A program made the position numbers and the translations under genes. Below, piece by piece: positions 38,001-49,621 of a stretch of 64,000 nt of DNA. This DNA is from Drosophila miranda (Eukaryota; Arthropoda; Insecta; Diptera; Drosophilidae). Within the stretch, counting starts at the first letter, position 1, and each line of letters starts with the position of its first letter. The notes under the pieces are model-generated. The model was not told where the DNA came from, made no database searches, and saw nothing but the letters and a program-made list of their open reading frames with translations. The stretch covers positions 62,001 through 126,000 of the forward strand of contig NC_046675.1 in assembly GCF_003369915.1 (NCBI RefSeq). Reading direction: 5' to 3'.

Positions 38001-39835
38001 TCTGGCTATAATCATTATACGATCTAGTTCAGATTTTGCACTGTAGAAGATATGGTCATCCTCACCGATTCTGCGTTTTTGGTTTTATCGTATCTTTAAA
38101 AATGTGGATGCCACAGATTTTCGTCCTTTGTGGGGGCGGAAGTCGGCGGGGCGAAGTTTTGAAATATTTTTGTTGCAGTGACATATCACAGAAGTCTGGA
38201 TCCAAAACATCGTTGCTCTAGCTCTTATAGTCTTTGAGCACTAGGCGCTGAAGGGGACGGACGGACGGACGGACGGACGGACAGACGGACAGACAGACAG
38301 GGCTCAATCGACTCGGCTATTGATGCTGATCAAGAATATATATACTTTATGGGGTCGGAAACGATTCCTTCTGGACGTTACACACATCCACTTTTACCAC
38401 AAATCTAATATACCCCAATACTCATTTTGAGTATCGGGTATAATAAGAGGAAGAGAATTAGTGGTGGATACAGCCGATGGTTCTTATAGTAGCTGTATGA
38501 TATAATATTCTGATTTTCAATGGATTACGTTTTGTCACTTTTTCTACAAAAAACAGTTTTTCCCATAACGAGTTTTCCTTTGACCGATTGTTCCTATGGC
38601 ATCTACATATGTATGTACATATGTATGCACTTATATAGTTCTTTGTTCCTCTCTGAGTGTTTTTGCTACTTACATACATACATATGTATATGTACATATA
38701 TATACTGTATTCATCAGATATAAGGTTATGTTAAAGTTTCAGCCACGCTACACGCCAGTCTTTTTGTTGCGGACTGAAAACTCGAATCGTAAGAGTTCTT
38801 ACCTGCATGTGAATTCTGTTTCGCTCAGACAAAGTTCAAAGCACTCGCGCCTTGACGTCAGCGACACGGAACGCTTAACTTCCGTCTTTAGCTTATAGTT
38901 TTGAACACGATCGACATACCAAGCTCGAGCACAAGGTTTCACGGAAAGGCATGATTTTTGCGCATAAATTGTAAACACGGGAAATTGTGATTTTGTAAGG
39001 GCACCTAAAAGAAGTAAAAATAAGTAAAGAGGTATAAATAGGCCAATTAGGAATTATTGAATTGCTAGTACTAGTTTATATTAGCAACTGAATGATATGT
39101 TTATATATGATGCTTGAATTTGCCTACCTGGCAACTGATCAGCGTGGGCGGAAAAGAGCACGCAAAGTCCTGTTTCGTAATTAACTGACTGACAAGTTTT
39201 ATTTTTCCTACACGTGTCCAGGCAATCAGTAAGCATTAGCGTGCCTGGCAGAGAATCCATAAGTTTTTCAGGAGCTGAGAACACATATCTATTGAAATTA
39301 TAGTAATAGAATTATTATGGAATTATAGTAATAGAATTCATTCAATACCTTATTGTAAAAGTTTAATTCAGTTTTTTACTCACCCTGTAACAATTTCAAA
39401 GCCTACAAGATCAGGATAACAATCTATCGGTGCATTATCATAATAAATTCCACCCTCTTCAGAACCAGATGAGCTGGATACTACTTCCTTTGAGTCTAAA
39501 TCTGAAGCGGCCAACAAGTCAAGAGCTGAGTTGCGTGTTTCAGCCGTATGTGCTGGATCTGTACCAGTTAAGATTAAAACTGGCTCAGTTTGTGTAGCAA
39601 ATTGATGACTACTAGTATTTACTTCAGTAGTCTTTGCCTTTGATGCTGGTATTTCTGTAGGATTGGCAATCTGTTCAAGAACATTTTCTTTGTTAACAGA
39701 GGGTACTGCTGCTGTAACGGACTCTACGGCTAATCGGCGCATTCGTAAATGTTCTTTTGCTGTAGCAACGCTATATAGCATTAGCGCTAGAAATATTTGA
39801 CGCATTAAATTTATGCGTTGCGGCGTCTTAGCCAT
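35075..39835 (-). CDS. PAN/ZP-domain transmembrane protein (neyo/nyobe/trynity family), seven exons
   Basis: Coding exons, in transcript order: 39835-39384, 39288-39128, 39004-38803, 36839-36588, 36525-35594, 35512-35312, 35187-35075. All junctions are GT-AG and phases join exactly, giving 770 aa. A signal peptide sits in the first ~26 residues. A Ser/Thr-rich stretch precedes three Cys-rich PAN/apple modules starting near CYPDLVG (~139), CARAWYV (~230) and CEFKRLPG (~319). A ZP domain runs from CYNVTIECGGG (~401) to about 640, followed by a RKRR furin-type site (~658) and one membrane segment (~735-756) with a short basic tail. Such proteins are apical extracellular matrix components that polymerise through ZP after furin cleavage; the fly PAN-ZP group shapes denticles and other cuticle. 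Which of the three orthologues this is cannot be settled by eye. Confidence 0.85.
36840..38802 (-). other. Long intron of the PAN/ZP gene
   Basis: This 1.96-kb intron separates the exons at 38803-39004 and 36588-36839. The other introns are about 60-125 bp. It has normal GT and AG ends on the minus strand. Most of its length is a DINE-1/mini-me type repeat (37318-38443). A GC-rich stretch at 37080-37200 has no known identity. Confidence 0.75.
37318..38443 (+). mobile_element. DINE-1/INE-1 (mini-me/SGM-type) repeat
   Basis: Hallmarks: a GAGTTGCTGCGG/CCGCAACTC inverted repeat (37350-37373) near one end, a GGAC/GACA microsatellite (38255-38300), the conserved core TCGACTCGGCTATTGATGC with GATCAAGAATA (from 38309), and TATA repeats. 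The outer inverted halves ATACCCGATACT (37381) and AGTATCGGGTAT (38430) are also present. Internally, a block with GATGC[A/C]CCAGATTTTCG and TGGGGGCGGAA recurs at about 37640, 37790 and 38110. This matches the widespread non-autonomous repeats of Drosophila described under these names. Exact ends are uncertain. Confidence 0.75.
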
Positions 39836-42800
39836 TATAACGATATGGCTTCTATCTGCAAGTAACCAAAAATAATGAATGTTTTAAAAAACATTAAAAA
39901 AAATGTATGTCAAATCGTTTTACACCGCTATATGCAGTAAGAGAGCAACAATGAGAGATATCCAAAATAAACAACATTTGAAGAAGATTAATTGTATGTT
40001 TAAAAACAGAAAGTAAAATGTATATATAAAGAAAGACCTGAATTTCAAAATGCTTATTTTACTGTTACTATTTTCCTAGCAGACAGTTAAATATAAAATT
40101 TTATATATTTATTAGGGCATTAATATTGTTGTCTACTAAGCTTGCACCATCTCAATCTTCTTAAATTAATTTTGTTGGCATAAGACGTAACGAAAATAAT
40201 GAAATCCCTCAGAAAAGCAACATCTCGGATACAAAATTTGTTATGGCGGCGCAGCTTACGAGTATATTAACCTGGCACGTCGACGACCTTCTTGCACTAT
40301 TCACTACTGTTCTTAAAATTGTAGGGAGTGTGAGCTTATATTTTTCTGGTTCGCTGAGTTATATTCTTGCGCAACTGCTAAGTTAATGGCCATCGTTTAT
40401 GATTGACGGTTGTGCTGTTAAGACTATCAGGGTTCATGAACTGTAATTCTACCCGAAGTACATATCGGTTTAGAACAGAGTTCGGTTGAAGTATATAATC
40501 TATACATTGCACCAAAACAACATTTTTGATTAAGTTCATACACTAAATTTTGTATTAGACATATGTACATGTGTGTTAATGTATAGACATACATATGTAC
40601 ATAGGTTATTGCACAATACAACTTTTATACTTTCATGTCCGATTATAATTTCTTGTAGAGTTTTTAATTAGAAAAGCATTTGAAGCATGACCTATTGTAC
40701 TAACTCTTAAAATACTAACTGTGTAAAAAACATACATACATATTTATAATTTTCCGTCAGGCTCGCTACTCTAACAGTTATTCTGTGTGGATGTTTATGA
40801 ATATACATTTCGAAGCAAAATGAGCGTGCAACAAGATTGTAAGTCGATTGTATGCATTACCGCCAATGCCAACCATCCACAAGGCACCCTAACCTGTCTT
40901 GGCTACGGTACTTTGGACCCATCCCCAAACTGACCAGCTACCATAGTAGTTTCACCAAATATACATACATGTACATTATATGTACATAGAAAACGATTTA
41001 CTTATTACGGTTTACGCAGCGGTCTAAAGAACCCATTCCATTTACAAAAATAATATGCTTGAAAGATTTTTGAGCATTATTTTTAGATTTTATTTTTGCC
41101 CAACAAATCTTAACTTGTCGGTCTGGTGCACATGTACAGGAATGCCAATGTAGCATGTAAGGAATGACCACTCGGGAAGCTGCGTTATAACAAGTCCATG
41201 ACCATTTTTATATACACAAAGCTTGTAGAAAGCGGCAGAAGAATTAGGTCAATGATTATCGTCAAAAAGTTGTCTTGCTGTGCATAGACATATGTACATA
41301 TGTATAGGTTGCAGTGCCCGCGGAGATCAGTTCGAACCTAACCGGTATGGAAGCCAGAAGGAAGTGGCACTGCCTAACTATGCCGTTGATCTCATCCGAT
41401 TAGTACAATTTGTCACTTATAGCCTACATTTTTGTTCAAAATCTACCATTTATTAATGGAAAATGGTTTAACACGATATTCCCCCTATGAAACCAAGCAC
41501 GGCTGCTGATATTAATATAGAATATAATAATTTGAATAAATAGTATGTCTCAGATTTACTTAAATGTGCTTTAAAATAAGAACTTTCTATACTTTGACGG
41601 ACTTCACTTCGATTCACACTTCGCTTATTTTCGGATGCATGATGTAATTTAAAATCAGCACCAGCTAAAAGTCAATAGAAATCCGAACTCTGAAAGGAAC
41701 CGCCGAAAACTTTCACCATTCTGAATGTGTTAATGATTTCATTTGATTATTCACTAGAAGGGGAAAATACTGTTCAATCTGGTGAATTTATTGTACTCAA
41801 TTATTTGTGCGTATTCCATTTCATAAAATTATTAAACATTTGGTTTTTCATTTATGTAGCTAAAAGATAGAACGTGTAGTCACAGAATTATGTTTTCTGG
41901 CGACATACGTATATTAAAAAAAAGGGCTAAACTATGTTTTCATCTACATAGGGTGCTTCTTTTCTGGTACAGAAACCTTTAGAATTTCATGCCACATGGC
42001 GTAATATATGCATCTCTCTCTGTAAGTGCTTAAGTTTACTTTTTGTTGCTAACTATTTTCCCATGTCTGTCGAATAAGCCAACCGTGCCCTATTCACGTC
42101 CAACAAGCAGCCAGTCAATCTGAAAGAGTATTTTCAACCTTATGTTTGCTAATGTTTTGACGGAACTATGAGGCTATATCACTATTAAAGAGTTCCTTGC
42201 CTTAGTGCGTTTCTACACCGGTTGCTGCAACATCTTCTTTTCCTCCATCTCAGTTCACTTCTTCAGAATGATTCTATCCCTTTTTTCAATGCTTGCATAG
42301 TCGTCCATCAGCTTGATCGCTGCTGTTCGAATAAACCGGTTAATACTTTTTTGTGATTTTTCTTAGTTATTCTTCAGTTAGAGCAAAGGTTTACATAGCT
42401 GTCTTCGCGTATCTTGCATAGCGGTTTGTTTCAAGCCAAAGACTTAAGAAATTAACTTGAACGATTACTGTGTTTGACACATTGGGAGTCATTAAAAACT
42501 ATAATATGCAGCTGGAATTCTCAATAAATAAACAACAGTTTTTATAATGTATAGATTCAAAAGAAAAGTAGTGAAATTTTTCATTGTTGCTCTCTAAAAG
42601 GCCAACTAGTAACAACAAATTTTATAGCTTAGTAACAGTAATCTGAGCAGTTTTATACCATGGACAAAATAACAAATTACCTAAGCACCAGTTCAAAAAT
42701 CGATTTACACACGTTTACAGTCAATCCCGTAAAACAGGCTCTAGCCTATCACACTAATCACAACAGAATAGGGAAACACTTTCGAAAGAAGCTGCACTTT

Positions 42801-44356
42801 ACAGAGGATACAAAGAAGAAACCGAACTTGACCATTCAATGGTTGACGAAGAACTGAAATCTTCAATGCCACCAAGTGACTTGTTATAAAAATTAGATAA
42901 AGAAGTTCTGTAGGCGCAGCCAGGTGTGTTGGTCTTCAAGAAATGCGGCAGCGCACTACCTGCTTAAAGCTGGAGACCCAACATTTTCAAGAGAATGAGA
43001 TTGGAAAGAGAAACAGAGGAATTCTGACAAAAGAAAGTCTTAAGGCAATGGATGCTTGAAAGAATCTCAAATGAAAAGAAATTGTAAGCATGGTAAATCT
43101 CACCTGTAAAAAGTCTCCACAAAAACTCTACACATTCATACTTCAACGATCGAGAACACTGTGCACCTGTTTTCTCTCTTTCTCTGTTCTCTTCGCCTGT
43201 TAATAACATGCTCGTTCGTACATATGTACATGTGTACGTACAAAAACAACGTTTCCGCCATACAAGCTCTATTCATTTTGGTATGAACCTGTTAAAGTAT
43301 AAAATACAGGCCCACGAGTACAAAATTGACGTGGTAATAGGGTTTTCTAAGCTTACAAATGTTACTTACTTTTATATACTTTTCACTTTCACTAATATTG
43401 TACATGTGAAATCGTTTTTTCCCTATTTTCTCATTTTCTTGTCGTTAAGGCTTAATCGGATTAAACCAAAGCTGTCTATACAATTTGTGTGGGCTACATT
43501 TTGACTTTATTTGTTATATTTCGGGTAGCATTTACGGCTAGATCAATGATATTTCACAAGCTCTCAGAAAGTTGATTAGCCCACATTTTTGGCAAAGACA
43601 TCAGATTGCTGTTCCGCAAGCTGGCGTTGCTTTCAAAGTATGTAAAATAAGAATAGCCCATCAAACGGTGTTTGATTTCCAAATTTATGGGTCAAGTAAA
43701 TGCAAATCAGTTTGGGGTCCGATTTTCTCAAGAAACGGGTCGTGCTTGGATAACAAATGGAGTAAACAATAAATATGTTTGTATATATGTACATATAAAC
43801 AAATATGGCCATTAGCTTGATACAGATAAAAAGTTGATTGAGTGTTAAATAGAGTCAACATGTAAAAACAGTCAACCTTTGTTAATACTCGTATAATTTT
43901 TGAACAGCTATTACTCATTCGATTTCAATAGATTGTTATTGAAGTAAGAGTAATGTATCAAAATGGACATACAAAACTTAAAAGTGTGCTCCATGATTAA
44001 AACTACTTTTTTTTATTAAAAAAATTAGGAATTGTTCACTATATAACACAAAGAACGGAAGATGCTGATCGTGCTATCATTACTTCAGAACGTCAAATAA
44101 GAATGTGTGTTTCATGGAAACAACATATTATTGCCCTTTTACGATAAATTTACTTTTGAAAATGTTTAATTAGCCTGCAACTTCATTACTAATGAGAAAT
44201 GTGTTCAATCGGCAACGTGCCAGTATTGAAATATACTTTTCAAGAGAACTCAGTGATAAGAAAAGTGTCTTTCTTAATTACAAAATAATGTTCCAAACTT
44301 GTATTACTGTTGGCTCATTATTTTCAATGCTATATTCCAATGCCTTTTTCAGCGTG
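39836..44356. other. Intergenic region between the divergent PAN/ZP and protease genes
   Basis: The first ~200 bp should hold the PAN/ZP 5' UTR: a CAG acceptor-like site sits just upstream of its ATG on the minus strand at 39850-39860. The rest is AT-rich. At 42660-43000 there are patchy open frames that could be a decayed coding segment, but they match nothing I know. TATGTACATA-type motifs recur (40560-40600, 41290). I see no RNA gene. Confidence 0.4.
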
Positions 44357-44364
44357 TATAAATA
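44357..44364 (+). promoter_or_regulatory. TATA box of the serine protease gene
   Basis: TATAAATA lies 50 bp before the protease ATG. A start site about 30 bp downstream would leave a 5' UTR of roughly 25 nt, usual for small secreted-protease genes in flies. Confidence 0.6.
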
Positions 44365-44413
44365 AGATTCATTTTTAGGGCAATACGGTTATTGTCTAAG
44401 ACTGAGTTAAACG

Positions 44414-45247
44414 ATGTACAAATTAATGTCGGTGCACATTTTGTTTATTCTCTTCCGTTTTTTTTTAGCTTCTGAAGAAAATCGTCAGAGTCCCCGCATA
44501 GTAGGCGGATATCCGACTGATATTGTTAACGTACCATATATAGTATCCTTGCAGCTATACGGCAACCACCATTGTGGCGGCTCAATAGTAAATAATCGTA
44601 CTATTATAACAGCGGCCCATTGCCTTGCCGGAGTACGGCGACGCCTGCTAAAAGTCAAAGTTGGTGGATCAACGCGTTCTCCTAGAGATGGGCAACTATT
44701 CTCGGTTGCTTCAATTCATTACCATGAAAAATGGTCTGCCAAGTCAATGGATTATGACATTGGATTAATACGATTAGTCAATGAGTTGACTTACTCCAGA
44801 AAAGTTTGTGGTATGAGCGTTCTACCTGTTCCAACATATTTACGTTTTCTTTTTCAGGTAAAAGCTATTGGGATGAATCATAGAAAGATAGCCGATGGCT
44901 CATTTGCAACCATTGCCGGATGGGGCTTTACGACTGCAGACGGTGCCAGTTCACAAGTTTTACATTTTGCCCGAGTGCCAATTGTCAATCAGACAGTTTG
45001 TAGAAATTTACTCGGAAATAGAGTTACGGAACGTATGATTTGTGCTGGGTATATAAGTAATGGGGGTGTGGATGCCTGTCAAATGGACTCTGGCGGCCCC
45101 TTAGTAGTGAGAGAGGAATTGATTGGCATTGTGTCATGGGGAATTGGATGTGCATTAAAGAATAAGCCTGGAGTCTATGCACGAATTGAGACTTTGTCAA
45201 TTTGGTTAAACAATCTTATGAAAAAACTGAACACTGAAAAGGATTAA
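44414..45247 (+). CDS. Secreted trypsin-like serine protease (S1A) with one 54-bp intron
   Basis: Coding exons 44414-44803 and 44858-45247, 259 aa. The intron (GTTTGT to TTTTTCAG) is 54 bp, phase 0 and free of stops, so the unspliced frame is also open; removing it restores the expected SRKVKAIGMN sequence. Signal peptide ~1-20, activation cleavage after Arg28 (R|IVGG), catalytic His69 (TAAHC), Asp115 (DYDIGL) and Ser208 (MDSGGP). Asp202 at the base of the S1 pocket implies trypsin-like specificity for Lys/Arg. Odd point: the residue equal to chymotrypsin Gly193, whose backbone NH builds the oxyanion hole, is Met206. The protein has no clip or other extra domain. Probable roles are digestive or reproductive; nothing here decides. 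Confidence 0.85.
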   Translation: MYKLMSVHILFILFRFFLASEENRQSPRIVGGYPTDIVNVPYIVSLQLYGNHHCGGSIVNNRTIITAAHCLAGVRRRLLKVKVGGSTRSPRDGQLFSVASIHYHEKWSAKSMDYDIGLIRLVNELTYSRKVCGMSVLPVPTYLRFLFQVKAIGMNHRKIADGSFATIAGWGFTTADGASSQVLHFARVPIVNQTVCRNLLGNRVTERMICAGYISNGGVDACQMDSGGPLVVREELIGIVSWGIGCALKNKPGVYARIETLSIWLNNLMKKLNTEKD

Positions 45248-46028
45248 CAATACCAACAATTATCATAACGCAAATGTAAAAAAATTTAGTGTAAACAAAA
45301 GAATAGCAAAGAATAAGAGAATAACGAAATAATTACTAATTATATGGCAGTAGACCGGTGGCAAAGCAAGCAAAATTATTCAATTGGTGCTATTATCGCT
45401 CGGCACGGCATATTATTTGTTAGTCGATAAAGTGCTATCATTGCAAGGCGAATGACCACTTTCGCATTTAACAATAGTATTGAGAGAAGACTGATTTTGG
45501 ATTTAAGCAGCTCGAAAAAAACTTTCCTATTTAAGGTAATCGAATACGGAATTTCGGAACATATGTTATGTTGAAATAAGAAACTCGTAAATTTGTATGC
45601 AAAATCGAATAGGCCCCGAATCAACCGGGGTTGGCAGACCTCCTGGCCCCGCGTGCTAAACTGAAACGCTGAACGCCGATGATGCTGGTATAAGATATTT
45701 TTTCAGAAAAGCACTGTAAATTTTCTAATTGTGATTATGCTTTGTAGTATATCTGATATGAAACTTCCTTTAAAATCCGAACTCTCTTGTTTGGATAAGA
45801 TCAAGTCGGTAAGTATAACCTGCGAAAATTTGAAACAACATATAGAATATATACAACATAAAAGGAACATTGTGTAGAGTACTAACAAGACACAAATGAA
45901 CGATGTAATTTAGTTATTTTATTGAAAATAATAATTTAATGTCGTGGGCCTGAAATGTATAAGTGTTTTTAGAAATATCTGTCGACTTGCTCGAATATAT
46001 TTAGTACGGTGTGACCATTTTTGACTGG
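45248..46028. other. Intergenic, convergent gene ends
   Basis: Between the 3' ends of the protease (plus strand) and the first DUF4776-like gene (minus strand). AT-rich apart from a short GC-rich patch at 45615-45685. No coding frame is supported. Confidence 0.5.
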
Positions 46029-49000
46029 CTAGGAAAGGTTCCCGACGGAGAAATAGTTTACTGGATATGTGTCGAATCTAACGAACTTCTCCCTGCGCTT
46101 ACCAATCCCTGTTCCCTTGCTCCACAGTCTTTGGGGAGCCGTTGGCGGATAGGCAGCCTGGTTCAAGAGACGCATGCGGGGTCCGCTGAGCGGGTAGGTA
46201 AAATCATTGGAATACTCCTGTTGATCGTAAGTCTGCGTTAGGCCGGCGAAGCTGTCCAGTGTTTCGCTGATGAAGCCACCCTTTTGACGACCCGGCTGTG
46301 CCTTCTTCTTCTTGGTCTTTGGCTTGTTGCGCATAATAGGCTTTTTGGGCTCCTGGTGTACGTTGCCCTTGCCGTATATCCAGTCGAAGCGTTTCTTTCG
46401 CTCACCGAGCACGCAGGCGCCGTATTGGACGTAGGGGTTCGGAGGATGAGGGAACATACTGGGCATGGCCCAGTCGTTCTCATCGTACTGTGTGTCAGTG
46501 TGCTTCACGTGCGACTTCTTCAGTCGTTCAGGATGCATGAGGCCGGCCGGCGGGGTGACTCCAAACTCATACTCAGCCTCACTGTCGGTGGTTTCAGAGA
46601 GGACGAGGTCTTCTTCACAGCTGTCGATCTGGCGTCGCTCGCACTCTTTTTTGAGTTGGTAGACCAGGCGCTTTTTGTCGATGAAGCTGCGGCAGTAGCA
46701 CTCGGTAACGGGCTTGTGGCAGGAGCACTTGCTGAATCCCATGCTCTTGAGGCAGCGCTTTAAGTCACGCACCTCCTTCAGTAACGGATTCTTTACGATG
46801 CGGAACTGTACGGGTTTCATGTTAACATAGGGGTTGGCGGACCGTTTCAGTGTTTCCGTGTCCTTGAGTGGGCGCAGAGTGATGATGAACTCGTCGTTCT
46901 TCTTCTCGATGTGCAGCGTCGGCACCTGCACCAGGTCCTCGGGCTTCTCCTCGTAATCGGCCGGCGGTGGCGGCTTGTGATTGTAGTAGGTCATGTACTT
47001 CGACACGGGTATGGTGTCCACGGGGTAGTCCTTGAGAAAGTAGCGCATCAGCTCTCGTATGGATCGTCGGATAGCACCCGGTCGCCACCCGGGCTTCTTG
47101 GCCAGGGGGTGGGCGGTCCAGAGCCATCCCATGTGGCTGGGCACCTTCGAATCCCCGTCAAAGCAGTGGGCATGGTTGCGCGCCGCATGTCCCTCTCTTT
47201 CTCTGGGTAGCATTGCGTAGAACTTGGACTTGAAGGGCATTTTTCGGCGTGAGGGTCGCTTCTTGCGTTGCTTGGGCTCTACGCAAGGATCCTCCAACAT
47301 CTTACCCTTATCCTTGACGTGTGAAGGTTTTTTGGAATGGCGTTTCTTGGATACTCTGGAGAGGTTGCAAGCCTCTTCGCAAATCTCCTCGATCTTCGGA
47401 CTCCTCTCGTTGGACTTATCTTTGAACAGCTCCTTGAGCTCTGCAAATACACTGGCTAGATGCAGTTGCGGTCGCTTGTCTTCGCCTTCCTTGGCTATCG
47501 ACAAACGCGGCTGTTTGCGGGTATGTGGACAAAGATCAACGCCAGCTGACTTCTTAATACTCTTCTTCAGCAGCTCGTAGTCCCGCACTATGGCATCGAA
47601 TGCCTCCGACGTGGGCCCATCTTCTGCGACACTTCTGCCAGAGCAGCCGCTCATAGAGCCAAGAGCAAAGCAGGCTGCATCTTCAGGCTGCTCTAAATGG
47701 GTCAGCAGGATTTTCTCAGCTGTTGCCTCCTCGTCATATGGCTTCTCCTTGAACATGGGCACTGGCTTGTAGCCGCAGTATGGACAGGCCCCGATCTTTG
47801 GCAGCCAAGATACGTCCTCCCCGCAGACTTGGCACACGCGACACGAGCTGATAAGCGTCTGCTTCAGGTCCGGCACCGACACTTGATGGCACAGGCGGTT
47901 GGTGGTGCCATCCCCGTACGCTGCCTGTCGTTCGGGCGAGAACTGATCCGAGGGCCCTCTTGGAGGTTGAATGGTGAGGCAAGAGTCGTCCACGTCTGGG
48001 CAGCCATAGACTGCGTAGGGTCCTGCCATGTCCACCAGCTTCATGGGCTGGCCCTGAAATAGTTTGCCTTTCGGTTGTGAAGTGAGGGTATTTGAGAGGG
48101 TGAATACTCACCTCGGGGCCACAGAATTTGTTTAGGATGCCGGCGTCGTTGACGTTGCGCATGTTGAGGGTCCGGAACTTGGAAAGGCTGCTGCGGGGGT
48201 CCGAGCAACGGTGGTCGGACTGCTCCATGTCATCGGGCCTGAAGCCTAGACATGGGTCGGTGGAGGAGGATGGAAATGTTTGAGAGCTGTCCCCCACCAT
48301 GAAAAAGACGTCCTGCTGGTCCACAAACTTTTCGATGCATTCCTTGAGATCATCGCTCTCCGAATATAGACCGGAGGCGGTCCTGTCTATTTCTCTATTG
48401 AAGTTCAGGGGCTATCGCATTTAGGTGGCTTCAGGTTCCGTCAGTAGTGCTACTTACTCTTTCATGTCTTGGCACCGCATCTGCATAGAGATTCTCACGG
48501 TGGCCATACCAACGGTGCACCCACGGCAGGTGAGCTCCACGTTGGCAGTGTGCACCACTTGCTGCACAGTGTTGCACATGCGCAAGATGACTGACTCGGG
48601 AAGCACATAGCAGCCTCGACCTTTACGAGATTGAGGTTGATTTTAGAACATTTCTATTAGAAGGTAGTTGCTGTTAGTACGTACCTATCTCCTTTTTCAT
48701 ATAGACGACTGCGAGGGAGATGCCCTCCGCCAGACGCTTTGCCAGACACTCACCCACCATGGGGAAGGTCTTTAGCGGCTCGGGGGGCAGACATAGCGCG
48801 TTGATGCGATCTGTTTTAAGGCATGGAGCAACCCCTTTGCAGATGTCCACCTTAATACTCAGTTTGTCCTGGCACTCGAAGTCCCGGCCCGGCATGTACA
48901 GCTTCTGGACGACCATGTTGACCGTGAAACACCGCATGGCGTCCTTGTTGGACTTGCCTTTCTGACCAGGCCCAGGACAGATCGGTTCAGTCTGTCCCTT

Positions 49001-49219
49001 GGGGGGACAGGTCGAGCAGCAGACATCGGTGTCCTTCGGGAACATTTCCTTCTCCCGGTTGTTCTGCCTGGTGGTGCATCTCATATAGTCGGCCCTGTCC
49101 CTGTCCATCTTGGTGGTCACCAAACAGCGATGGTGGTCATAACTCTTTCTATCCTGCTTCACTGGCTTGTCCTGCGTCTTGGGTTCCTGCTCATTCTCCT
49201 TCTTCTCGACGGTGGCCAT
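46029..49219 (-). CDS. Uncharacterised Cys-rich protein (DUF4788/DUF4776-like), paralogue A
   Basis: Coding exons in transcript order: 49219-48685, 48620-48458, 48394-48112, 48053-46029; GT-AG junctions with matching phases give 1001 aa. The N-terminal ~330 residues form a domain with many Cys (CYVLPESV, CRGCTVGM). Near residue 400 is a zinc-binding-like block, CRVCQVCGEDVSWLPK followed by CPYCGYKP. A basic stretch precedes the C-terminal domain with HMGWLWTA, RPGAIRRSI, the Cys cluster KCSCHKPVTECYCRS and a basic end. I recall this architecture as the fly-specific DUF4788 plus DUF4776 pairing. No signal peptide or membrane segment is seen, so it is probably intracellular; zinc binding is inferred only from the Cys spacing. 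It lies in tandem with paralogue B and was probably made by duplication. Confidence 0.75.
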
Positions 49220-49621
49220 TGTTCAATCAAATTTGGAACACGAGTCTAAAAATTTCCTTGCACAAATAATTTAAAGCACGCGAGCAACGCTACGAAAAAT
49301 TCACATAAATTGTAACAATTTTTACGGGCCTGAAAACTTTCAAGTTAACGCCCTGAACTATCAATAGAGAATGAGCTCCTAGTCCTACGAGTCCTACTAA
49401 AAAAAACAGTGTTTGCTGAAAGAAAATCTCAGGGCACTCTTTTTACACAGATTTTTTTTCTCAGAACTTTTTTACATGTTGTTTTTGTATGTGGTCCAGT
49501 TAGTTCAAGTCGAGTCTAATGGATTACCAAATAAGGGTATAAGTTAAATGCCTAGTTTTCCGAGCTTTATTGTTCAGAGCTCCTATGAGTATCTGGAGTG
49601 TCGGAATATTCTAGGATCGGG

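Noticed and set aside
42660..43110. Possible decayed coding segment with patchy frames (for example around KEAALYRGYKEETELDHS).
   Set aside because: The frames change and stop repeatedly, and I could not match it to any family; it is mentioned only in the intergenic entry.
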